Program-made: the position numbers and the translations under genes
In this document: positions 7,530-15,128 of the stretch, in pieces
Numbering within the stretch: the stretch's first letter is position 1
Layout of the letters: each line of letters opens with the position of its first letter
Source of the DNA: Lysobacterales bacterium
GTDB taxonomy: Bacteria > Pseudomonadota > Gammaproteobacteria > Xanthomonadales > Rhodanobacteraceae
Reading direction: 5' to 3'
Length of the DNA: 32,325 nucleotides
Assembly (NCBI GenBank): GCA_014338185.1
Contig: QUBV01000038.1
Span: 1-32,325 of the forward strand
The notes under the pieces: model-generated
What the model was told of the DNA's origin: nothing
Seen by the model: the letters and a program-made list of their open reading frames with translations, nothing else
Database searches by the model: none

Positions 7530-8860
7530 ACGCGCTGGCCCAAGCCGCCGCCACGCCGATCGTCGACTGGGGCGCACTGGACGAGGCCGCGCGCGCGGCC
7601 GTGCTCGCGCGCCCCGCGCAGTGCACCGATCCCGCACGCAGCGCCGCGGTGCGCGAGATCATCGCGCGCGTGCGCACGCACGGCGACGCGGCGCTGCGCG
7701 AGTACGGCGCCCGCTTCGACCACTGCCGGCTCGATGCCTTCGAGGTCGACGCCGACGAGTTCGCCGCCGCGCAGGCGCGGGTGACGCGCGAACTGCGCGA
7801 GGCGATGCAACGCGCGATCGCACGCGTGCGCGCGTTCCATGCGGCGCAGCGCGGCGCCGATCTCGCCTGCGACACCGCGCCGGGCCTGCGCTGCGAGCAG
7901 CTGCTGCGGCCGATCCGGCGCGTCGGCCTGTACGTGCCGGCCGGCAGCGCACCGCTGCCATCGACCGTGTGGATGCTCGCGGTACCCGCGCGCGTGGCCG
8001 GCTGCCCCGAGGTGGTGCTGGCGACGCCGCCGCGCGCGGACGGCAGCGCCGACCCGGCCATCCTCGTCGCCGCCCGGCTGTGCGGGGTCGAGCGCGTGTT
8101 CAAGCTGGGTGGCGCGCATGCAATCGCGGCGCTGGCCTGGGGCACCGATTCGGTGCCACGCTGCGACAAGCTGTTCGGCCCGGGCAACGCCTGGGTCACC
8201 GCGGCCAAGCTCGAGGTCGCCGCCGATCCGCAAGGCGTCGCGGTCGACCTGCCGGCCGGGCCATCGGAAGTGCTGGTGATCGCCGACGATGCCGCCGACC
8301 CGCGCTTCATCGCCGCCGACCTGCTCGCGCAGGCCGAGCACGGCAGCGACTCGCAGGTGCTGCTGCTGAGCCCGAGCCGGCCCCTGCTCGCGGCGGTGGC
8401 GGCGGCGCTGCAGGCCCAGCTCGCCACGCTGCCGCGGCGCGCGATCGCGCAGGCCGCGCTCGCGCACGCGCGGCTCATCCTCGTGGCCGACCTCGACATG
8501 GCCATCGCGGTATCGGAGCGATACGCGCCCGAACACCTCATCGTCAACGTGCGCGATGCGCGCGCCCTGCTGCCGCGCCTGTCCAACGCCGGCAGCATCT
8601 TCCTCGGCGCGTGGTCGCCCGAGACCGTGGGCGACTACTGCGCCGGGCCCAACCATGTGCTGCCCACGCTCGGCTACGCGCGCTCGTGCGGCGGCGTCGG
8701 CGTGGACAGCTTCCTGCGCCGCGTGTACGTGCAGGAACTCACGCATGCGGGCCTGCGCGAGGTCGGCGCCGACGCGGCCCTGCTCGCGCGCAGCGAGGGT
8801 CTGGAGGCGCACGCGCGCGCGGTCGACCTGCGCCTGGCCGCACTGGCGGCCACGCCATGA
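7526..8860 (+). CDS. hisD: Histidinol dehydrogenase
   Basis: HisD oxidises L-histidinol in two NAD-dependent steps to L-histidine, the last reaction of the pathway. The 444-residue product has the expected family segments: [35 protein letters not shown], the [13 protein letters not shown] loop, the zinc-region motif AEHGSDSQ, and the catalytic Glu-His pair in ERYAPEHLI. The length is close to the usual 430-445. The ATG at 7526 overlaps the hisG stop by 4 bp (ATGA), implying translational coupling. Second place after hisG is the usual order in proteobacterial his operons. Confidence 0.97.
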   Translation: MNALAQAAATPIVDWGALDEAARAAVLARPAQCTDPARSAAVREIIARVRTHGDAALREYGARFDHCRLDAFEVDADEFAAAQARVTRELREAMQRAIARVRAFHAAQRGADLACDTAPGLRCEQLLRPIRRVGLYVPAGSAPLPSTVWMLAVPARVAGCPEVVLATPPRADGSADPAILVAARLCGVERVFKLGGAHAIAALAWGTDSVPRCDKLFGPGNAWVTAAKLEVAADPQGVAVDLPAGPSEVLVIADDAADPRFIAADLLAQAEHGSDSQVLLLSPSRPLLAAVAAALQAQLATLPRRAIAQAALAHARLILVADLDMAIAVSERYAPEHLIVNVRDARALLPRLSNAGSIFLGAWSPETVGDYCAGPNHVLPTLGYARSCGGVGVDSFLRRVYVQELTHAGLREVGADAALLARSEGLEAHARAVDLRLAALAATP

Positions 8861-9915
8861 GCATGCTCGCACGCGCGCGCGCCGAGCTGGTCGCGCTCAC
8901 ACCCTACCCGTCTGCGCGGCGCAGCGGCCTGCTCGCGCCGATCCGCCTCGACGCCAACGAATCGCCCTGGGACGACGACGCCGGCGGCATGCTCAACCGC
9001 TATCCCGATCCGCAACCGCCGCTGCTGCGCGAGCGGCTGGCCGCGCTGTACGGCGTGACCGCGCCGCAGCTGTGGCTCGGCCGCGGCAGCGACGAGGCCA
9101 TCGACCTGCTGCTGCGCGCGTTCTGCCGCGCCGGCTGCGACAACGTGGTCGGCCTCGCGCCGAGCTTTGGCATGTACCGCATCGGCGCCACCGTGCAGGG
9201 CGTGGAGTTTCGCGCGCATGCGCTCGCGGCCGCCGACGGCTTCGCGCTCGATGCGGGCGCGCTGCTCGCGCAGGTGGACGCGGCCACCAAGCTCGTGTTT
9301 CTGTGTTCGCCCAACAACCCTTCCGGCACGCTCTACCACGCGCAGATCGCCGACCTCGCGCGGGCACTGGCCGGGCGCGCCGTGCTCGTGGTCGACGAGG
9401 CCTACATCGAGTTCGCGGACGTGCCCAGCGCCGCCGCGCTGGTGGCCGCGCATGCCAACCTCGCGGTGCTGCGCACGCTGTCCAAGGCGCACGGCCTGGC
9501 CGGTGCGCGCGTCGGCGCGCTCATCGCCCAGGCCGACATCGTCGACCTCGTCGCGCGCATCGCGCCGCCCTACCCGCTGCCCACGCCCAGCGTCGCGGCG
9601 GCGCTGGCCGCGCTCGAACCGCCCGCGCTCGCGCGCACCCGCGAGCGCTGCGCGCTGCTGGTGCGCGAACGCGAGCGCGTGCGCGAGGCGCTGGCCGGCG
9701 GTGACGGCATCGAGCGCGTGTGGCCATCGGCCGGCAACTTCCTGCTGCTGCGCTGCGCCGACGCCGCGGCCGGCTTTGCGCGCCTGCTCGCCGCGGGCAT
9801 CCTCGTGCGCGACTTCTCCAGCCAGCCGGGGCTGGACGCGTGCCTGCGCGTGAGCATCGGCACGCGCGAGCACAACGACGCGCTGCTGGCCGCGCTCGCC
9901 CGGGGACGCCGATGA
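8857..9915 (+). CDS. hisC: Histidinol-phosphate aminotransferase
   Basis: HisC is a PLP enzyme that transfers an amino group from glutamate to imidazole acetol phosphate. The 352-residue class I/II aminotransferase shows LDANESPWD near the N-terminus, [34 protein letters not shown] and the PLP-binding lysine Lys210 in [13 protein letters not shown]. The start chosen, ATG 8857, overlaps the hisD stop as ATGA like its neighbours; a second in-frame ATG is two codons later. The downstream end overlaps hisB in the same way. The protein could also act on aromatic keto acids, as some HisC do, but its position fixes the main role. Confidence 0.96.
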   Translation: MSMLARARAELVALTPYPSARRSGLLAPIRLDANESPWDDDAGGMLNRYPDPQPPLLRERLAALYGVTAPQLWLGRGSDEAIDLLLRAFCRAGCDNVVGLAPSFGMYRIGATVQGVEFRAHALAAADGFALDAGALLAQVDAATKLVFLCSPNNPSGTLYHAQIADLARALAGRAVLVVDEAYIEFADVPSAAALVAAHANLAVLRTLSKAHGLAGARVGALIAQADIVDLVARIAPPYPLPTPSVAAALAALEPPALARTRERCALLVRERERVREALAGGDGIERVWPSAGNFLLLRCADAAAGFARLLAAGILVRDFSSQPGLDACLRVSIGTREHNDALLAALARGRR

Positions 9916-11042
9916 GCACGCCGGCCAAGGTCCTGTTTCTCGACCGTGACGGCACGCTGCTGGTCGAGCCGCCCGACCAACAGATCGACGCGCTGGCCAA
10001 GTTCCGCCTGCTGCCGGGCGTGATCGGCGCGCTGCGTCGGCTGGTGGCGGCCGGCTACGAGCTGGTGATGGTGAGCAACCAGGACGGGCTGGGCAGCGCG
10101 AGCTTTCCCGAGGCCGACTTCATCGCACCGCAGCAGCTGCTGCTCGACATCTTCGCGGGCGAAGGCATCGTGTTCCGCGAGGTGCTGATCGACCGCAGCT
10201 TCGCCCACGAGCACCTGCCCACGCGCAAGCCCGGCGTCGGCCTCGTGCGCCACTGGCTGGTCGAGGGCGCGCTCGATCGCGCCCACAGCGTGGTCATCGG
10301 CGATCGCGCCAGCGACCTCGAACTGGCCGCCAACATGGGCCTGCGCGGATTGCGCATCGGCGCCGGGCTGGACTGGGCCGGCATCGCCGCACTGCTGCTG
10401 GACGCGCCGCGCCGCGCCCAGGTCGAACGCGTCACGCGCGAGACGCGCGTCCACGTGCAGCTCGACCTCGATGCCGCGCCCGCCGCGCAGGTCGCCAGCG
10501 GCATCGGCATGCTCGACCACATGCTCGAACAACTGGCCGTGCACGGCGGACTGGCCCTGCGGCTGCGCTGCAGCGGCGACCTGCACGTGGACGAGCACCA
10601 CAGCGTCGAGGATTGCGCACTGGCGCTGGGCCAGGCGCTGCGGCGCGCGCTCGGCGAGCGGCGCGGCATCGCGCGCTACGGCTTCGATCCGGCCACGCTG
10701 CCGTTGCGGGCGAGCGGCGCGATCGGCTTCAGTGCGGCGATGGACGAGGCGCGCGCCGACGTCGCGCTGGACCTGTCCGGCCGCGCCCACTGCGTGTTCA
10801 GCGGCTGCTTCCCGCGCGAGGCGGTCGGCGCGCTGCCGTGCGAGCTGGTGCCGCACTTCTTCGCGAGCCTGGCCGATGCGCTGGGCGCGACCCTGCACCT
10901 GCATGTCGCGGGCAGCAACGCGCACCACATGGTCGAAGCCTGCTTCAAGGCGGTCGGCCGCGCGCTGCGCCAGGCGATCCGGCGCGACGGCGATGCGATC
11001 CCGAGCAGCAAGGGCGTGCTCGCGACGGGCCAGGCGGCATGA
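9912..11042 (+). CDS. hisB: Bifunctional histidinol-phosphatase / imidazoleglycerol-phosphate dehydratase
   Basis: The 376-residue fusion carries two pathway steps. The N-terminal HAD phosphatase (about residues 1-165) has the nucleophile motif FLDRDGTLL with Asp11 and Asp13, and a later GDRASDLELAANMG motif; it hydrolyses histidinol phosphate. The C-terminal domain (about 175-376) is the manganese-dependent IGP dehydratase with its histidine motifs LDHMLEQLAVHG, DEHHSVEDCALALG and SNAHHMVEACFKA. The fused form is typical of Enterobacterales and Xanthomonadales. The start overlaps the hisC stop by 4 bp and the stop overlaps the hisH start by 4 bp. Confidence 0.97.
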   Translation: MSTPAKVLFLDRDGTLLVEPPDQQIDALAKFRLLPGVIGALRRLVAAGYELVMVSNQDGLGSASFPEADFIAPQQLLLDIFAGEGIVFREVLIDRSFAHEHLPTRKPGVGLVRHWLVEGALDRAHSVVIGDRASDLELAANMGLRGLRIGAGLDWAGIAALLLDAPRRAQVERVTRETRVHVQLDLDAAPAAQVASGIGMLDHMLEQLAVHGGLALRLRCSGDLHVDEHHSVEDCALALGQALRRALGERRGIARYGFDPATLPLRASGAIGFSAAMDEARADVALDLSGRAHCVFSGCFPREAVGALPCELVPHFFASLADALGATLHLHVAGSNAHHMVEACFKAVGRALRQAIRRDGDAIPSSKGVLATGQAA

Positions 11043-11632
11043 GCACGCGCGTGGTCATCGTGCGGGCCGGCGGCGCCAATTTCGGCTCGCTGCTGGCCGC
11101 CTGCGCGCGCGTGGGCGTGGCGGCGACGCTGAGCGATGCGCCGGCCACCCTCCGCAGCGCCAGCCACGTGATCCTGCCGGGCGTGGGCGCGGCCGCGCAG
11201 GCGATGCGCACGCTGCGCGCGAGCGGACTGGACCGCGTGCTCGCCAGGCTCAGCCAGCCGCTGCTGGGCATCTGCCTGGGCATGCAGCTGCTGTTCGAAT
11301 CGCTGGCCGAGGGCGAGGTGGAGGGCCTGGGCCTGCTGCGCGGCCGCGTCGAGCGCCTGCCCGCTGCGCCGCGCTGGCCACACATGGGCTGGAACAGGCT
11401 CGACCAGACCCGCCCGCACGCGCTGCTGCACGGCATCGACGCCGCGGACTGGTTCTACTTCGTGCATGGCTACGGCGTGGCCGACAGCGCCGACGCGATC
11501 GCGCTGAGCGGGCACGGCCGGCCGTTCGCGGCCGCGGTGGCGCGCGGCCACATCGCCGGACTGCAGTTCCATCCCGAAAAATCCGCCGCGGCCGGCCGCC
11601 GCTTGCTTGCCAACTTCTTCGCACTGACATGA
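11039..11632 (+). CDS. hisH: Imidazole glycerol phosphate synthase, glutaminase subunit
   Basis: HisH releases ammonia from glutamine and channels it to HisF. The 197-residue class I glutamine amidotransferase has the complete triad: Cys79 in LLGICLGMQLLFE, and His178 and Glu180 in LQFHPEKS. The oxyanion-region segment LPGVGAA is near residue 46. The ATG overlaps the hisB stop as ATGA, and the stop overlaps the hisA start by 4 bp. It is separated from hisF by hisA, which is the standard HAF order. Confidence 0.96.
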   Translation: MSTRVVIVRAGGANFGSLLAACARVGVAATLSDAPATLRSASHVILPGVGAAAQAMRTLRASGLDRVLARLSQPLLGICLGMQLLFESLAEGEVEGLGLLRGRVERLPAAPRWPHMGWNRLDQTRPHALLHGIDAADWFYFVHGYGVADSADAIALSGHGRPFAAAVARGHIAGLQFHPEKSAAAGRRLLANFFALT

Positions 11633-12366
11633 TCGTGATTCCCGCCATCGACCTGCGTGAGGGCCAGGTGGTGCGCCTGCGCCAGGGCGACTTCGCGCAC
11701 GGCCGCAGGTTCGACGCCGAGCCGGTCGCGCTCGCCGCGCGCTACGCGCAGGCCGGTGCGCGCTGGCTGCACTTGGTCGACCTCGACGGCGCGCGCGCGG
11801 GCGCGCCGCGGCAGCTCGACCTCATCACGCGCATCGCCGCGGTGGTGCCGCAGCTGCAATGCGGCGGCGGCGTGCGCAACGCGGCCGACGTGCAGCGCCT
11901 GCTTGATGCGGGCGTGGCGCGGGTCGTGGTGGGCAGCCTCGCCGCGCGTGATCCTGCGCGCGTGGGCCAGTGGCTGGCGCGGTTCGGCAGCGAGCGGCTG
12001 TGCATCGCGCTGGACCTGCGCCTGGGCACGGACGGCCGCTGGCGGCCCGCGGTCGACGCCTGGCAGGCCACCAGCGAGGTCGAGTTCCCCGACCTGGTCG
12101 AGCACCTGCTCGGCGCCGGCCTGCGCCACGTGCTGTGCACCGACATCGAGCACGACGGCATGCGCGCCGGCCCCAACACCACCTTGTACCGCGTGCTCGC
12201 GGCACGCTGGCCCGGCATCGACTGGATCGCCTCGGGCGGCGTGCGCGATCGCGCCGACGTGGCCGCGCTCGCCGCCAGCGCCGTGGCCGCCTGCGTCGCC
12301 GGCACCGCGCTGCTGGAAGGCACGCTCGCACTGGAGGAATTGGCCTCATGCTCGCGCGCCGCCTGA
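11629..12366 (+). CDS. hisA: Phosphoribosyl-formimino-AICAR-phosphate isomerase
   Basis: HisA catalyses the Amadori rearrangement of ProFAR to PRFAR. The 245-residue TIM barrel has its catalytic aspartates at Asp8 (IPAIDLR) and Asp129 (IALDL), plus two phosphate-binding glycine loops, QCGGGVRN and ASGGVRDRAD. The internal half-barrel symmetry with HisF is visible in the repeated V-x-GG-x-R pattern. The start ATG at 11629 overlaps the hisH stop. The 3' end overlaps hisF by 19 bp, the longest overlap in the operon. Confidence 0.96.
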   Translation: MIVIPAIDLREGQVVRLRQGDFAHGRRFDAEPVALAARYAQAGARWLHLVDLDGARAGAPRQLDLITRIAAVVPQLQCGGGVRNAADVQRLLDAGVARVVVGSLAARDPARVGQWLARFGSERLCIALDLRLGTDGRWRPAVDAWQATSEVEFPDLVEHLLGAGLRHVLCTDIEHDGMRAGPNTTLYRVLAARWPGIDWIASGGVRDRADVAALAASAVAACVAGTALLEGTLALEELASCSRAA

Positions 12367-13124
12367 TCCCCTGCCTCGATGTGGCGGACGGCGCCGTGGT
12401 CAAGGGCGTGCGCTTCCGCAACCACCGCGTGGTCGGCGACATCGTCGAACTCACGCGCCGCTACGCCGCCGAGGGCGCCGACGAACTGGTGTTCTACGAC
12501 ATCACCGCCAGCCCCGAGGGGCGCTGCGTGGACGTGGCCTGGGTCGCGCGCGTCGCGCGCGAGCTCGACATCCCGTTCTGCGTCGCCGGCGGCATCCGCA
12601 GCGTCGCCGACGCCGAGGCCGTGCTCGCGGCGGGCGCCGACAAGGTCTCGGTCAACAGCCCGGCGCTGGCGCGGCCCGCGCTGGTCGACGAACTGGCTGC
12701 GCGTTTCGGCAGCCAGTGTGTGGTGGTTGGCATCGATGTCGACGTCCGCGGTGAGGCAAGCCGCGACTGGCGTGTGGTCGCCAACAGCGGCAAGCCCGAG
12801 CAGGCCAGCGACGCGGGCCGCGACCTGCTCGCCTGGGTGCGCGAGGTGGAGGCGCGCGGCGCGGGCGAGATCGTGCTCAACGCCATCCGCCACGACGGTG
12901 TGCGCGGCGGCTATGCCCACGCCCAGCTCGCGGCGGTGCGCGCCGCCACCCGACTGCCGCTGGTGGCCTCCGGCGGCGCCGGCTGCGCCGAGCACTTCGT
13001 CGCGGTGTTCGAGCACTGCGACGTCGATGCGGCGCTCGCGGCCAGCGTGTTCCACAGCGGTGCGCTGCCCATCGACGCGCTCAAGCGCACGCTGGCCGCG
13101 CGCGGCATCGTGGTGCGCAGCTGA
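12348..13124 (+). CDS. hisF: Imidazole glycerol phosphate synthase, cyclase subunit
   Basis: HisF uses ammonia from HisH to convert PRFAR to imidazole glycerol phosphate and AICAR. The 258-residue barrel has the catalytic Asp11 (RLIPCLDV) and Asp130 (VVVGIDVDV), the same positions as in Thermotoga HisF, and phosphate loops VAGGIRS and ASGGAGC. Its ATG at 12348 lies inside the last six codons of hisA, preceded by the strong site GGAGGAA about 9 bp upstream. Ribosomes could therefore reload without full termination on hisA. Confidence 0.97.
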   Translation: MLARRLIPCLDVADGAVVKGVRFRNHRVVGDIVELTRRYAAEGADELVFYDITASPEGRCVDVAWVARVARELDIPFCVAGGIRSVADAEAVLAAGADKVSVNSPALARPALVDELAARFGSQCVVVGIDVDVRGEASRDWRVVANSGKPEQASDAGRDLLAWVREVEARGAGEIVLNAIRHDGVRGGYAHAQLAAVRAATRLPLVASGGAGCAEHFVAVFEHCDVDAALAASVFHSGALPIDALKRTLAARGIVVRS

Positions 13125-13134
13125 GGTCGCCGGC

Positions 13135-13755
13135 GTGAGCATCGACAGCGAACTCCTCGCCACGCTCGACTGGGACAAGGGCGGCGGCCTCGTGCCGGTG
13201 GTGGTGCAGCATGCGCACGATGGCCGCGTGCTCATGCTCGGCCACGCCAACCACCTCGCGCTTGAGCGCACGCTGGCGACGCGGCAGCTGCACCTGTGGT
13301 CACGCTCGCGCCAACGCCTGTGGCGCAAGGGCGAAAGCTCGGGCCACGTGCTCGCCCTGGTGTCGCTCGCGGCCGATTGCGACCGCGACACCGTGCTCGC
13401 GCAGGTGCTGCCGCACGGCCCGACCTGCCATCGCGGCACGCCGACCTGCTTCGATGGCGCGGCCGCGGCGCAGCCATGGCTCAACCAGCTCGAGGCGCTC
13501 ATCGCACAGCGCGCGGGCGCCGACCCCGCGACCAGCTACGTGGCGCGCCTGCTCGCCGCGCCGGTCGCCCGGCGTGCGCAGAAGCTCGGCGAGGAAGGCG
13601 TGGAAACCGCACTCGCCGCGGCCACGGGTGACCGCGACGGCCTGCGCAGCGAGGCCGCCGACCTCGTGTTCCACCTGCTGGTGCTGCTGCGCGGTGCCGA
13701 CCTCACGCTTGCCGACGTGGTCGGCGAACTCGCGCGCCGCCACGCCGCGGCGTAG
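13135..13755 (+). CDS. hisIE: Bifunctional phosphoribosyl-AMP cyclohydrolase / phosphoribosyl-ATP pyrophosphatase
   Basis: This 206-residue fusion performs the second and third steps of the pathway. The N-terminal HisI part (to about residue 105) has the motif WSRSRQRLWRKGESSGH and the metal-binding region with DCDRDTV and GPTCHRG. The C-terminal HisE part has YVARLLAAP, then QKLGEEGVETALAA with its pyrophosphatase Glu residues. The start is the GTG at 13135, with GAGGT 7 bp upstream; no ATG fits the conserved N-terminus. It is 10 bp after hisF, the only gap in the enzyme block. A 12-bp perfect palindrome (13742-13753) covers its last codons and may help end transcription, because a convergent gene stops only 6 bp away. 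Confidence 0.96.
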   Translation: MSIDSELLATLDWDKGGGLVPVVVQHAHDGRVLMLGHANHLALERTLATRQLHLWSRSRQRLWRKGESSGHVLALVSLAADCDRDTVLAQVLPHGPTCHRGTPTCFDGAAAAQPWLNQLEALIAQRAGADPATSYVARLLAAPVARRAQKLGEEGVETALAAATGDRDGLRSEAADLVFHLLVLLRGADLTLADVVGELARRHAAA

Positions 13756-13761
13756 GCGCCC

Positions 13762-14943
13762 TCATCCGTCGAAGCCGTTGGCGAAGATCACATCGCCCAC
13801 GTAGAACCCGTGGCTGTAGGTGACACCTTCGTAGGTGGCGCGGAAGTGCCACAAGCCGCTCGGCGCATTGCCCGGCAACACGAAGTACCAGTACCAGTAC
13901 GCTGCCGCGTAGTACGGATCGCTGGTGGAATCGGCCATCTTGTGCGTCCACGCCGAATACACCGTGCCGTTGGGTCGCAGCAACGCATAGCTGGTGACCT
14001 GCTGCGCGAGCTGGTCGCGATAGTAGGCCACGAAGTAGGCGGTGGCGCCCGGCTGGAAGTGGTCGGAGAAATTGGGCGTCTCGGCCACCGGGTTCGGGCA
14101 GTTCGGGCTCGGGAACAGCGGCGGTGCGCTGTGGGTGGCCAGCTTGTTGATCGCCGAATCGTAGTAGGGCCGCTGCACCGCCCACAGCGAGGCCGGCGCA
14201 TTGCAGCTGCCGTGATAGGGCTCCAGCACCGTGTAGTTGCTCACCGCCGAGTGGTTCTCGAAGTGCAGGTGCGGCCCGGTCGAGAAGCCTGCGCTGCCGA
14301 CCTTGCCGAGGAACTCGCCGACCGCCACGCTCGCACCGACCGGCTTGCTGGTCAGCGAGAACTTCTTCATGTGGCCGTACCAGGCCACGCTGCCGTCGCC
14401 ATGCTGCACGTACACCGCGTTCCAGTCCGCGGAGTAGTGGTCGGGACAACTGCGGTCGTCGTTGCCGTCGGTCTTGCCGATGATCGTGCCGGGCGCGGCC
14501 GCGACGATGTCCACGGCCTGCTGGTCCATGCGCAACCACGCAAACGGCCACAGGAACAAATCGATCCCGCCATGGTTGTAACCATCGTCGAGGTCGTAGG
14601 TGCGCTCGCCGCAATTCCAGTCGAGCAGCGCATCCGGATAGGCCGGATCGAGGTCGACGAAATTGGATATGCCGTGGTAGGCCGGATCGGTCTGGCCCGC
14701 GGCCGCACGCAGCGGCCACTGCAGCCCGCCCTGCAGCGGCAGCGGGAACGGCGCCACCGGCGCGAGCTTGCCTTCGTGCCGCAGGCGCGCCACGTTGCGC
14801 GCCAGTTGCTCATCGATGCGCGCGCGCTGTTGCGGGCTGAGTTGGTCCTGCGGCGGATCAAAGCGTCCACCGCCGGCCGGTGCCTGTGCATGGGCCGCGG
14901 CGAGCGCGCCCGCCAACATCCACGGCAGTGCTGCGATCGGCAT
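13762..14943 (-). CDS. Secreted M23 metallopeptidase with IFxNGFD tail
   Basis: The 393-residue protein is an exported LytM-type (M23) zinc peptidase, a family that usually cuts peptidoglycan peptides or Gly-rich bonds. After a signal peptide (about 1-19, ending AHAQA) and a helical linker, the catalytic core carries His124 and Asp128 (HGGID), His191 (YGHM), and His225/His227 (GPHLHFE), so the active site looks complete. Residues about 245-385 form an extra aromatic-rich, probably beta-sandwich domain of unknown role. The chain ends in IFANGFDG, nearly identical to the tails of the next two genes. I prefer ATG 14943 because GGGGG lies 6 bp before it; ATG 14949 directly abuts that site. The stop is 6 bp from the convergent hisIE stop. 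Confidence 0.88.
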   Translation of the reverse strand: MPIAALPWMLAGALAAAHAQAPAGGGRFDPPQDQLSPQQRARIDEQLARNVARLRHEGKLAPVAPFPLPLQGGLQWPLRAAAGQTDPAYHGISNFVDLDPAYPDALLDWNCGERTYDLDDGYNHGGIDLFLWPFAWLRMDQQAVDIVAAAPGTIIGKTDGNDDRSCPDHYSADWNAVYVQHGDGSVAWYGHMKKFSLTSKPVGASVAVGEFLGKVGSAGFSTGPHLHFENHSAVSNYTVLEPYHGSCNAPASLWAVQRPYYDSAINKLATHSAPPLFPSPNCPNPVAETPNFSDHFQPGATAYFVAYYRDQLAQQVTSYALLRPNGTVYSAWTHKMADSTSDPYYAAAYWYWYFVLPGNAPSGLWHFRATYEGVTYSHGFYVGDVIFANGFDG

Positions 14944-14973
14944 GTCCATCCCCCCGGTGGCTGCGACGCGGCC

Positions 14974-14979
14974 ACGATA
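14974..14979 (-). promoter_or_regulatory. Putative -10 box for the M23 peptidase gene
   Basis: The minus strand reads TATCGT about 31 bp before the start at 14943. The match is moderate and no -35 box is obvious. The site lies in the 185-bp divergent region shared with the HzsA-like gene. Confidence 0.3.
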
Positions 14980-15021
14980 CGCCCGTGCAGGACACGCGGC
15001 AATCGACACCCGATCGGCCCG

Positions 15022-15049
15022 CTGCGACCATCTCGACCAGCGGTCGCAG
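15022..15049. promoter_or_regulatory. Inverted repeat in the divergent M23 / HzsA-like intergenic region
   Basis: CTGCGACC (15022-15029) and GGTCGCAG (15042-15049) are perfect 8-bp inverted arms around a 12-bp centre. A further CTGCGAC copy lies at 14961-14967, beside the M23 start. The placement between divergent genes and about 40 bp upstream of the plus-strand -10 box suits a regulator site, but a hairpin or chance are also possible. Confidence 0.35.
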
Positions 15050-15089
15050 GCGTGTGACCGGCGGCACGCCCGCGTGCGGCCGGCGCCGC

Positions 15090-15095
15090 TACATT
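15090..15095 (+). promoter_or_regulatory. Putative -10 box for the HzsA-like gene
   Basis: TACATT within GCTACATT lies 33 bp before the ATG at 15129. The predicted leader is about 27 nt. No -35 consensus is visible. Confidence 0.4.
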
Positions 15096-15128
15096 GCACG
15101 CCGTCACCCTTACCGTGTCCGGACTCCC

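Noticed and set aside
6649-8856. In-frame upstream extension of hisC giving a 1088-residue protein
   Set aside because: The extension is hisG and hisD read in the wrong frame. hisC starts at 8857 by its own conserved N-terminus and the ATGA overlap.
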